DNA of 64,000 nt, from positions 3,658,001 through 3,722,000 of the forward strand of contig JANCIK010000002.1 of NCBI GenBank assembly GCA_028532985.1. The letters are read 5' to 3'. The notes beneath the pieces are model-generated. The model ran no database searches, was not told the origin of the DNA, and worked only from the letters and a program-made list of their open reading frames with translations. The stretch comes from Stropharia rugosoannulata (taxonomy: Eukaryota > Basidiomycota > Agaricomycetes > Agaricales > Strophariaceae). A program made the translations under genes and the position numbers. Shown piece after piece: positions 1-10,017 of the stretch. Positions within the stretch are counted from its first letter, which is position 1. Every line of letters starts with the position of its first letter.

Positions 1-284
1 TCCAGCTATGGACATACCATGACAATGCCCACATATGTAGACACGTTATATTTTGTATTTACCTATCGTAACAGGTAAGGATTTTGTTATATCGACGTGT
101 TAGCATTGTTTGTTGGATTTGACCATGGCTCTTTCTGACCAACTCATCTTCCAGTCAATCAGACATCAAAAAACGATGGGCAAAGTTGGCTTGCTTAGCG
201 ACGTCAGCATGTTGTGGGCGTTGTGTATGCAGTCTTACCCACGGCATTCCTCTTTGTTCAGTAGGACGAATCCTGCTTCCTATC
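1..284. other. Left edge, upstream of the HET gene
   Basis: This stretch precedes the first HET gene. A short open frame starts at 125 but shows no family resemblance and is not in the frame of the HET protein. I see no RNA gene or repeat. It probably holds the promoter and 5' leader. Confidence 0.4.
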
Positions 285-2556
285 ATGTACCAAGATATGG
301 CCAGTGACCCCACAATCCCCTATTCCTGCACTAGCGATTCAGATATTGGAAAAGGTAAGATCTGCAACTCGATCGAATCTTGAGCTTGATCATATACTTG
401 CTGCAAATTAACGAAACATCTTTTTAGCCCAAACCATTCAAGAGCACACTCTTATAAAGGCTCTAACTGCTTTCATCGTCCCATTGATAAGAGGTGTCAT
501 TAATTGTAGCTAATTGTAGGAGCGTACCTGCTCATTTGCGCATTCATTTCTAGAAACATCGTGTCGACTTTGCACTTGCAGAGCGCCCCAAGATATCCCA
601 ACTTTAACTCCAGATCCTAACCACCCACGTCAAGCTGAATCACATATCCTCACGAAAGAAGCAGAAAGACTAGTCACTGCACTTGGAGAGTTCAATGTTG
701 CATCCTTGTACCGCTCAGGATCCGGAGAATCTGTTCATTCAGTGCCATCGGAATCAGAACAGGGTTAGTCTCGCCTTACTTCAGAGCTGCATCATATTCC
801 CCATGCTTACTCTATTGTTAAATACTTAGCAAGCAATTTGAATGCATTGAAGGTCTCGTCCATGACTGCGAACCAGTCCGACTCCAAAGAGTTGGTGACC
901 TCGGTGAAAGAAATGATTTCCTCAGAAACGTCTCCAACAGATGAAGAAAAGCAGTTCATCCTCAGTAGCGCTCTTGCGGAAGCGCGTAATATCATTTTCA
1001 ATAAAATGCCTATACGCATGTTGGTGTTCAACACTAAAGGCACTGATATAGAGCTTGTAGAACGAGCAGAAATCTATCAACATGTATCTACACAAATGGA
1101 GCGGGAGATTAACGGCTTCAGGAAAGACGAACTGCGCGAGTCTTTGAAAAAAGGATCACAAGAACATCAACGCACTATTAAAGATCTTATTCTCAGGCAT
1201 ACTGGATACATTATTTTGTCCCACACTTGGTCTCAAGGCGTGCTTGGAGAAATGACTTACGCCGATTGGATCAAAGGGAAGTACGACGCGGAGTCTGCGT
1301 CATATTCCAAACTTTCTAACTTTTGTCGAGTGGCAGCGACAGAGTATGGAGTATCGCTCGGGTGGATGGATACGGTCTGCATAAATAAGGACAGCAGCTC
1401 GGAACTCGATGAATCCATTCGCTCTATGTATAAATGGTACCAGAAGGCTAACGCATGTGTTGCTTATCTTGCATAAACCACATTGCTGGAGGACATGAGC
1501 GCTGATGCCTGGTTTACACGCGGATGGACGCTACAGGAGCTTATCGCTCCTCGCAGCATCAACTTCTACACTCGTAATTGGACTTCGCTTGGAACGAAAG
1601 GAACTCCGGACAAACATAATAAGGATATTCAGGCCCAAATTCTGCGTGCAACATCTATTACAGGTGACGAGCTCAACAGCCGCTGTACAGAGCTCATCCC
1701 TATCTCTCGGCGGATGCACTGGGCTGCAAAAAGACACGTTACACGGGAAGAAGATACGGCGTACTCCCTCATGGGTATCTTCGATGTCAGCATCTCAATA
1801 GCATACGGTGAAGGAGCACACCGAGCTTTCTCCAGGCTCGTACGCGAGATTATGTCTGTTGCAGATCGGAACCAGCATGTCTTGGACATTGCTAACTGGG
1901 GGACTGGCCCGGGACCACGAGCACATCTTCGAGACCAAGATGTTACCGCTGCAACAAATAATTCCATTAGTTTCTTGATACCTTCTGGCCCGCAGGTGTA
2001 TGCTTTCCGCAGCGATGCTATTCTATGGCCTTATGAGACTGCTGCATCACCTATGACATTGACAAGGTTGGGCATTCAAGTTCCCGTCCTGTTAATGCCC
2101 ACATTACGAATAGGCTCCGGCGCCTGGACCTCTGCTGAGGATGGGTCTAGTGCTGATGCGTTTTTTGAACCTCAAGGGAATTTCTTTGGGGTCATTAAAC
2201 ATTCAGAATATCAGATATCATTTAATATACTGGACTCTAGGGTATTTGACCAGTCAAGTATGAGGTGGAACGCGGGCGATGTCATCGTGGACAGCAGTCA
2301 ATCCAAGACAATAGTGCTCGCGGTACTGAACTTCCGCGAAACTGAATTCGGGATTGAAATTCCTTATGACCGACCATGTTTTGCGATTATGCTTGCATTC
2401 AAAGAGGCTGATATCAGTTCGTCTAACCAGTTTACCCCGCTGCCTGCTCGAAAGCCTATTACATTCCAGATGGACTGCTATGGGCCACCGTCGTATAAAG
2501 TCCCCAAATACTACCTACACAAACATGGCATTGCCTACCGTACGTTACATCTATAG
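285..2556 (+). pseudogene. HET-domain (heterokaryon incompatibility) gene with one in-frame stop
   Basis: HET-domain proteins act in fungal allorecognition and can trigger cell death after fusion of unlike hyphae. Exons 285..354, 428..493, 554..763 and 830..2556 are joined by three phase-1 introns, the same architecture as the paralogue at 14419-16598. The start may be the ATG at 285 or at 297, which share a frame. HET motifs are visible: ILSHTW, WMDTVCINKDSSSELDESI, MYKWYQKA and WFTRGWTLQELIAP, followed by REEDTAYSLMGIFDVSISIAYGEG. The frame is broken only once, by TAA at 1474-1476, inside the HET domain just after CVAYLA; the paralogue has Asn (AAT) there. Everything after the stop is still open and well conserved, so the lesion is recent, allelic or a sequence error. 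A truncated product of about 330 residues or stop readthrough are alternatives. Confidence 0.82.
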
Positions 2557-2621
2557 AATGCTGTTTCCTACAGAGAAAAATAAAATGATGTTGCAAGTCG
2601 TATATATTTCGGCATTAGAAT

Positions 2622-3793
2622 TCATTCATGAACATAGCTAGAGTCCCCAATAATGTCTGCTCCTGGTAGCAGCCATCTGAAAGTTATACTAATACGAGTT
2701 CCGCGATCAATCCATGAGTTTCCATCCTCTAATTGAACATAATCTCGTGTTTTCTTTTCAATCGCATGAGTCCATCCGTATCGTGCCTCCTCCGACAAAA
2801 CGACCATGCTTCTCTCCGGTAAATATAAGTCCCACCTACTGACAGTGTCTTTCACGGCGTTGACCTTGTCGAACCGCATTACAGAGCCACTTGAGAAACT
2901 GACGCCTACGATTCCGTCGCCGTACCGGGTAAGCAAGTCGACATGGGGTGATATCCCCTCACCGGGATGGTATAAGTTGATGATCGCCTGTCGTGCGCGC
3001 TTGGGCGTCGGGGGAAAGAGCAGGGAGTGCGTTTCGGGTGGTACAACAGGTTGGAGAAGCACAGCCATCGTGTCGAGCAAGTCCAGCAAAATTCGTGGCA
3101 ATCCCGATGTCGAAACAGGGTCGACGTCCCCAGAAGCCATGCGGCCAAATAGCATTACTTGGTTGTCTTGTGGGAGAATAAAATATGTCTTCATGCAGTA
3201 TGTTACAACAGCGTCAGCGATTTCTTGGGGCAATAATACTGAAGGGTCGAAGAAAAGGCCTGGTACTGGCGGACCCGCGCGCAGTGCCGGAAAGCTCTCA
3301 TCCGCGATTAATGTTTGTTCAGAGTCCCCCGAAACATCGTCGAACAGTGAATCAAGACTATCTGTACTGGTGCAAAGTGACAAGCTGGAAGAGGCGCCCT
3401 CCGGGTTGGCTAATCCAGAATTGAGAGGAGTGGTGGGTATAATAATCCGAAGAAGCTTTGGTTTCTTAGGCGAAGGCTGAGTAACTGTGGACTTTGGAGT
3501 TGGCTCTTTGGAAGGGCTTCTCTTGCGCTTCAGTCGCAACTCCCTGTCGGATTTCAGGGGTATTGGAAGTGTTACAGGCGAACTGGGCTCAGCAAGTGGG
3601 TATTCCAGATGAAAATCTGTGGCAGCGTGGGCTTACCAAGACATAAGGGTATATGGATATCCAAAGCACAAGCACCAAGTAAATGGCAAGTAGAAGGTTT
3701 ACAAAAGGTTGAGCTGGCACCCGGTAATTTTGGATTGACATCAATTAACTGAGGCTGTGGGACGATTAGATTAGATTCGTAATGATATGGCAT
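2622..3793 (-). CDS. AlkB-like 2-oxoglutarate/Fe(II) dioxygenase
   Basis: This is a predicted Fe(II)/2-oxoglutarate-dependent oxygenase of the AlkB family, which oxidatively removes alkyl groups from nucleic acids or proteins. The model has exon 1 at 3676..3793 and exon 2 at 2622..3616 (370 residues). The N-terminal third is basic and low in complexity. The C-terminal domain has the iron ligands HVD (in ISPHVDLLTRYGDG) and the distal His of GWTHAI, and the 2-oxoglutarate-binding pattern RGTRISITFR near the end. The large exon has no early ATG in frame, so an upstream exon is needed. The ATG at 3793 with a 59-base intron gives the right phase, but a nearer donor at about 3718 gives the same phase, so the N terminus is less certain. 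Substrate (DNA, RNA or protein) cannot be told. Confidence 0.8.
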
Positions 3794-4622
3794 ACGGCAA
3801 GTTATGCTATGGTATTACGTTAGTCTGGACTCTGTACTTTACATAGGCAAGATAAAATGCAATGCTATGTAGTACTAGTGAATTATAAATGCTTTGAATA
3901 AACAAAGACTTGAGCCATGTTTGAGGAAATAAGGGGCACGCCTCGAGCAATACAATTCTCCTCAGCAATCTTTGCTGTGGTTAAAGCTAAGTCGCAGTGG
4001 CAGTCCGCTGAAGCGAGAGTTTTCATATTGAAGTCATAGAGGTATCTGAGCCCAGCCACGAGCTGATGAATTCTGAGAGAACGGAATGTAGATCTGCTCA
4101 ACGGCGCCCAACTAGTAGACTGGATTTTTGGCTATACTTTTCAGTTATTGGCTGAGACAATCCGTTATATGCGCGCATAGATAGGGATGTTGAGAAATAA
4201 TAGGACAGTCAAAGCTTAAGGTGCTCGTCCATGAAGTCAGAGGTTGTCCTAGTCTAGTAGTTGTCCTAAAGGCAGGAAAAGGGCTCTGTCCAGTAAATCC
4301 AAGAGCGATTCTGTCCTCATTAGCAAGGTCAAGGTAGTGGCGCGGACAACAGGATCGAGAGGGAAGTAAGAGCTTGAGCTTGGGTACTAAAGTGTTCGAG
4401 AGAGAAATGCGTGCATCACGGGTCACGCTCGTCGCAGATAATGGTTTGTCCGGCACAAGTATGCCGTGCCGGATAGCCGGCTGTATCTTCCCAACCGTCC
4501 GACTCCGCGATGAACGAAACGGCCATCCAGGAAGGAAGTAATCATATGGGTCCCTGAAGCATCTTTGCCTCTGTATTTATACCACCATATACCTAATAAG
4601 CCCTGTGCACTCTGCAGACATC
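3794..4622. other. Intergenic, no gene seen
   Basis: This is the AT-rich spacer between the dioxygenase and a small unknown gene. The open frames of about 70-100 codons on the minus strand have no recognisable family or splice support. Nothing else is seen. Confidence 0.4.
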
Positions 4623-4881
4623 ATGGCTCTCCCTGCTACCACCGACGACATCTCTTTTGACATTTCGCACATCGCTGGGAATGCCGACGACGACATTAAA
4701 CGTCTTATTGGCAACCCCGGTGGCTTCCTGTCTCAGCGTCAGACGACTCCTGGAAATGGCCCTATATTCGGCGAAGAAATACAGAAGCGTTTGAAGTGCA
4801 CTGAGATTTCGATCAACAAGAAAGCAGAGGAAGAGAGGAAGATGGAGGCGCGATATGTTGTTGAGACTGAAGTCGCGGAAG
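4623..4881 (+). CDS. Small protein of unknown function, first exon (partial model)
   Basis: I do not recognise this protein. The ATG at 4623 opens an 86-codon reading frame rich in Asp, Glu and Lys, beginning MALPATTDDISFDISHIAG and ending in a charged, helix-prone stretch (KKAEEERKMEARYVVETEVAE). A donor-like GGTACG follows at 4882 in phase 1. One possible acceptor at 5049 would add only about a dozen residues before a stop at 5082-5084, so the 3' part is not settled. Without splicing, the frame runs to 4934. It could be a small conserved basidiomycete protein or a chance frame; codon choice looks more like coding than its surroundings. Confidence 0.42.
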
Positions 4882-5084
4882 GTACGAATTGTCCGGGTGT
4901 CCGTTCATCGACACGACTAACATATGACGAATAGACATGTTGAATGGTGGTGGAAACATACACGGAGGTTGTTCAGCATTCTTGGTCGATGTGTGCGTGC
5001 CTTGAAGTCATGGCGGCTATAATTTGTGACCTTTGTTGACTTAAAACAGTTGTTCATCTTTCGCTCTCTTCGCCCTTGGACTAG

Positions 5085-5484
5085 CGACCACAGGCGAACT
5101 ACATCCCAGTGTCTCCCAGTCACTGAACATCATATACCATTCACCGGCCCAAGTGTGAGTCCTCGAGCAATACTATGAAGTATTTTCGTCATTCTCAAAT
5201 GCCTCCATTAGGGGAGACAAGTTACGTCTCGTTAACACCACCCTCACTCTCGGTAGTAGGGCCCATTCAGTGCGAACAGAAGTGAGTTGAGATTTCTCAG
5301 TTTGAAGGATGTAGGACTTAAAAAGGCCATCGAATTTCTAGATCTGGAACGTTACTCACCATCGTCTGGTAGTCTCAGGCACTCACATTAAGATGCTCCC
5401 ATCGTCGCCAAAACCGGCCCTTTAACTTTATGCCTACACGTCAGATGTAATCATAGTATACAGTAGTAAAGCATACAATGCAGC
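5085..5484. other. Convergent intergenic region
   Basis: This spacer lies between the small plus-strand gene and the 3' end of the DUF1992 gene on the minus strand. I see no open frame or repeat of note; it probably contains both 3' untranslated regions. Confidence 0.4.
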
Positions 5485-7011
5485 TCAAGACCCCACCCCA
5501 AATATTCGTCGGAAAAGGAGACGAAGCCAGTTCAGGAATGCACCGTTGCGGATGGTACTTGATGCATTTCCAAGCTTTCCTGCCATCACGCCACCGCTGG
5601 ACGAACTTTCACCATCTCCCGATCCACTGTAACTGGTGCCCTTCTCTGTCCCCCTCTCAGCAATAGCTTGAAGAATAGCGGGTGCACAATCCTTGTACAA
5701 GCTCTCGATCTCTGCCTCCCGAGTATAATATGCGCGGCGCACGGCGTAAGGAGCGAGGCCGTTATAATTCCGCACAAGGGCATTGAGTTTGCTAATGGCT
5801 GTCTCGTGATAGCTCTTTTCTTTCGCTATCCATGCAGAATCGCGATGGCCCTGAATATCGGCCAGCGTAAATTTGCACAGTATCTCTTGAGGATGCTCCA
5901 TCCCAAGGGCGCGTACACTGCGCCGTATCCATGCCTCGCGAAGAATTTCTCGGAATGTTGTTACCGACGAATCTAGCTCTGAAAGAAGTGTCAAGCTGGG
6001 TGCATGTAGACACGGCGAATGCATACCTCGCTGAAGCTCTACCCATGGTGGGGCAGCGTTGTTCCGTTGTACGATCCTGTTCATCAAGAACTCCTCCCGC
6101 GCAATGAATGGATTATATTCATCCATACTACGCTGCAATGGCTTTCCTCTTCCTTTCACAGAATTGAATAACCCTGCCTTCCGCGCGGTCTTTGTTCAAG
6201 GCTAAGTATCTATATGCGGAATTGGATAGGACAAGGGACACACCTCTATTTTATCTTCTATTAAGCTATTCCATCCCTTAATAGTGGAAGGGTTCAGCGT
6301 GGCGCTAGGCAGCTCGCGACCTTTGATCCCGAGCCGATAGTCAAGAGTGGACTCGCGAGCCAGGGCGAGCTTGTTCACATGTAATGCTCTCCTCTTTTCT
6401 TCCCGCAGTTTCCTTCGAGCATTGTCATCAAGAGGTTCTGCACCAACCTTATTCTTTGAAGGAGGCGGAATGTGGGCTAATCTCACAGAAGATACACTTG
6501 AGCTGGGAGCCTTGAACTCGGTATGCCATGGCTGATGCCCTTCCTTCGCTGGGAGAAGCGCCTCAGTTGCCCATGATCCAGTGCTGGGTTCAAGTTTAAC
6601 AGTTGCCGAGCTATCCGATGTATTGACCGTGCTATAAGCCGGCGCTAATTTTGGTGGGTTCCGTTTGATCTTCTCCTCGGCGGACTGGATCGTTCCACTG
6701 CGCAAGGGCTTGTACTTGTCCATTAGCATGCGTAGAACTGCATCCTCCACGCGCTCGTCTCCATCCCAGTTGGGGTGCTCTTGCTGTGCTATCCGGGCTA
6801 ATGCAGACAGCTTTATTTCATTAGCTGCCCCCTCAGCTTCCTCCTTCTCCGCATCGGCGAAGAGTTTAGCGCTCGCACTTGGTGTTACAGGAACATTCGG
6901 TGTAGTTGTATGGTTGTACCGGATCAGCTGCCTAAGAGCACTGTTTGCGAGAGGGACATGATGAGTTTGCAAACGGAGTGAGTGAATAAAAGTATGAGGA
7001 TTTGGTTGCAT
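5485..7011 (-). CDS. DUF1992 (DNAJC28-like) protein, probably mitochondrial
   Basis: This 474-residue protein carries the conserved DUF1992 block found in human DNAJC28 and bacterial YdbL/YhdN-like proteins: IEDKIE, then ARKAGLFNSVKGRGKPL, NPFIAREEFLMNRIVQRN and APPWVELQ. Exons are 6244..7011, 6027..6189 and 5485..5978. The conserved block is split by a phase-0 intron (6190-6243) directly inside IEDKIE/TARKAG and by a second at ELQRE/LDSS, which supports both junctions. The first 50 residues are rich in Arg, His and Ser with few acidic residues, suggesting a mitochondrial presequence. There is no J domain in the model, so only the DUF1992 half of DNAJC28 is present, as in many fungi. Molecular function is not established. 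It shares a 320-base head-to-head promoter with the cyclophilin gene. Confidence 0.86.
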
Positions 7012-7331
7012 ACAGAGGCGAAGTCGTCATTTGAAGCTGCGTCTCGCATATCATGACTCGGCATAGTGCCGTCTGTTAGCGGACATCAAAATGTAAAGCC
7101 CGCTGGCCGTCCCTGGACTTCGTTCGTGATCACAAACGCCCATATTTAGCACTGAACCACGACTTATACTGCGACTTTATCTTCCTGTACAGGCTTCAAA
7201 GGCCGAAGCGAATAGCAGCAGACTTAAAAGGCCCTTTCCACAAACGCTGACCGGCCGCCACAAACCCGCTGAGATTCTACATGCCAAGTGGCGCGCATTG
7301 AAAACGTTCAACACGGTACGGCATACCACCC
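7012..7331. promoter_or_regulatory. Divergent promoter, DUF1992 gene / cyclophilin gene
   Basis: The 320 bases between two ATG codons pointing away from each other must hold both promoters. No clear TATA box or factor site stands out. Confidence 0.5.
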
Positions 7332-8940
7332 ATGTCTGTTCTCTTCGAGACCTCGCTAGGCGACCTGGTTATCGATCTCGAGGTCGAGACATGCCCTAAA
7401 ACTTGCGAGAACTTTTTGAAACTGTGCAAGATCTACTACTACAATTTACATGCATTCTTCAACGGCAAGTTTGCATTCCATGTTCTGTATCAACCATGTC
7501 CTAACTAGTCGGACCTGCTCAGTGTCTAAGGATTTCTTAGCCCAGACAGGTGACCCAACGGCCTCAGGAACGGGTGGGGAATGCATATGGTCGATACTCG
7601 CCTCCGAGTCCAAAGCATCATCCGACAGCAAATCCCACTCGTCGAGGTATTTCGAGCCGGAAATATTCCCAAAACTCAAACACACGCATAAAGGGACAGT
7701 GTCAATGGCCGTCGCGCCGACTTTTGAAGGTCAGAAGGGTGGCTGCGGAAGCCAATTCTTCATCACGTTGGGAGACAACATCGACTATCTTGACGGGAAA
7801 CACGCCGTGTTTGGACACGTCGTAGAGGGCCTGGAGACGCTGGACAAAATCAATGAGGTGTTTGTGGACCAGTCGGACAGGCCTTTCAAGGATATTCGAA
7901 TAAGGCATGTGGTTATTCTCGGTACGCTCTTTTGATCTTACGTTTGCTGAATGTGGAACGCTTAATGCGTCCTTTAGATGACCCCTTTCCAGATCCAGAG
8001 GGCCTTGTCATTCCTGAGTCTCCACCTACTAAGCCGCCGGACAGGTCAACACGAATTGCTGAAGATGAGGACCCGCTAGCCACTCTCCCGGAGGAAGAAG
8101 AAGAACGTCTACGTCGGGAAAAAGCTGCTGCCGCGTCTGCCCTGACGCTAGAGATGGTTGGAGATCTCCCTTTTGCCAATGTGCGGCCGCCTGAGAACGT
8201 CCTTTTCGTGTGCAAACTGAACCCAGTAACCCGTGACGAGGATCTAGAGCTGATATTCTCGAGGTTTGGGACCATCATGAGTTGTCAAGTTATTCGGGAC
8301 AAGAAAACGGGGGACTCCCTTCAGTATGCCTTTATTGAGTTTGACAAGCGTGAAGACGCTGAACAGGTAATTCTTTATCCTATGACATATGTAAAACTCA
8401 GCTGAGCTCACCCGCACCAGGCATATTTTAAGATGCAAAATGTTCTTGTGGATGATCGTCGCATCTGGGTTGATTTGTGCGTATATCCCGCACTACTCGG
8501 TAGTATACTATAATACTTAATTAACAATGAATTATAGCTCCCAATCCGTTTCGAGACTCAATACACATTGGTCAAATGACATTACACGCGGACCTAAGCG
8601 ACAGAAAGGCTTGATAAACCCTGGCTTTGCCGGGCGCGATGACTTGGAACAGACTCGGCGCTATAGAGATGAAGATGGATCAAAAAAGCGTCCTGCGGGA
8701 GGATATGGAATGGTATTTGACGTGCCATCTGATCGCGGTGAGCGCAGCCGGAAACGGAGTCGCAGCCGCGAGCGTGACGATGCGCGCGAACATCGCCGTA
8801 GGCGCTCCCGCTCACCAACCTCTTCGAAGTACCAAGATAGTCGACGGGACGACAAAAACCGTCGCAGCTACGGTGGAGAACGTCGACGGTCTCGAAGCGG
8901 GAGCAGAGAGCGACATTCCAGTCGAGGTGGGCGGTACTAG
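7332..8940 (+). CDS. PPIL4: Cyclophilin-RRM protein, PPIL4 type peptidyl-prolyl isomerase
   Basis: This 459-residue protein combines an N-terminal cyclophilin domain (about 1-165; [38 protein letters not shown]) with an RRM (about 240-320; [20 protein letters not shown]) and a C-terminal Arg-, Ser-, Asp- and Glu-rich tail. This is the architecture of PPIL4/Cyp6, a spliceosome-associated nuclear isomerase. Exons are 7332..7464, 7523..7921, 7978..8366, 8421..8476 and 8538..8940. Intron 1 needs a GC-AG pair (donor G/GCAAGT at 7465), the only junction that yields [14 protein letters not shown]. The insertion of about 20 residues ([11 protein letters not shown]) between GGECIWS and the RYFEPEI segment is longer than usual in cyclophilins. 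The active-site region retains [12 protein letters not shown], but the usual catalytic FHR motif is replaced by VSKDFLAQ, as in other PPIL4 proteins. Confidence 0.93.
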
Positions 8941-9177
8941 GCTGTACTGATGGAATCTGTTTGAGGGTGTTTGGGGTGTCGTACAGATACTGAGTATTTA
9001 AAGCAATTGCTATTCAGTTTGCTTTAACTTATAACTATCCCGCCCAGTCCATTTCTGTCTGTCAGCCAATAGCCATACTCCTCTTATAGCTGCTTAATAC
9101 CCGTCTCATCGACGACCAGGAACCCACACACTTACTTCAATCTTTCGCAGTCAACCAAAGTTTCAACCTTTTTCTTC

Positions 9178-10017
9178 ATGGCTATATCCTATGAATTCAA
9201 ATCGAGCGACGCCGACGTTATTATCATAACGACCGATGGAACTGAGTTCCGGCTACACAAATGTATCCTTGCTGCAGCGTCGCCATTTTTTCACGATATG
9301 TTTGCACTTCCTTCAGCGCGCGCCGACGACAGCGCAGAACTGCCAGCAATTCCCGTCACAGAAACGGCAGATACCTTGGATACTGTCCTACGGTATATTT
9401 ATCCTGTGCCAGACCCGGTCATTAGCACTCTGGACGAACTCGTCGGCGCACTAAGTATTGCCACCAAGTATGACTTTGCGATCGCAATCAACACACTACG
9501 CCGAGTGCTCTTATCATCTACATTCCTTGCAAAATCCCCTATCCGCGTGTACGCCATTGCATGTCACTATGACTTTGAAGAGGAGGCACAGGTGGCCTCA
9601 AAGCACACACTCAGAATCAGTCTTTTGGACGCGGCGCCGTGCAAGGAGCTGCAGTACATCTCCGCACACGACTACTACCGTCTACTCATCCTGCATCGGC
9701 GCCGTGCGGCAGCGGCACTCGAGCTACTTAAAGCTCCGGCGAACATGAAGTGCATGAACTGCAACACCCCAGCGGGCGCTGCACGCGATGCCCCTCCACG
9801 CTGGTGGCGTAGCTTCGAGGCAGCCGCGCGCTTGGAGCTCGCGGTGCGTCCTACGACGGATGTCATCTTCGGGATGGAGTTTCTGTTTAGAGGGGCGCGT
9901 GACTCTGGTTGCGCGCGGTGTCCGGAGAGTGTGCTTGCTTCATGGAAGTTCCTGCAGAGCTTGAAAGAGACGATCGACGCTCTTCCATCGACAGTGCCTT
10001 CTCGGGACGTAATCTGA
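9178..10017 (+). CDS. BTB/POZ domain protein
   Basis: This intact single-exon protein of 279 residues has an N-terminal BTB fold (about 10-105): DADVIIITTDGTEFRLHKCILAAASPFFHDMF, a pattern of a BTB dimerisation or Cul3-adaptor domain. The C-terminal half has two Cys pairs, CMNC near residue 193 and CARC near 243, with a WW between them; this layout recurs in the large BTB family expanded in mushroom-forming fungi and may bind zinc. The ATG at 9178 follows a pyrimidine-rich leader and starts exactly at the family's usual N terminus. Partner and role are unknown. GC content is higher than in the flanking spacer. Confidence 0.88.
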   Translation: MAISYEFKSSDADVIIITTDGTEFRLHKCILAAASPFFHDMFALPSARADDSAELPAIPVTETADTLDTVLRYIYPVPDPVISTLDELVGALSIATKYDFAIAINTLRRVLLSSTFLAKSPIRVYAIACHYDFEEEAQVASKHTLRISLLDAAPCKELQYISAHDYYRLLILHRRRAAAALELLKAPANMKCMNCNTPAGAARDAPPRWWRSFEAAARLELAVRPTTDVIFGMEFLFRGARDSGCARCPESVLASWKFLQSLKETIDALPSTVPSRDVI

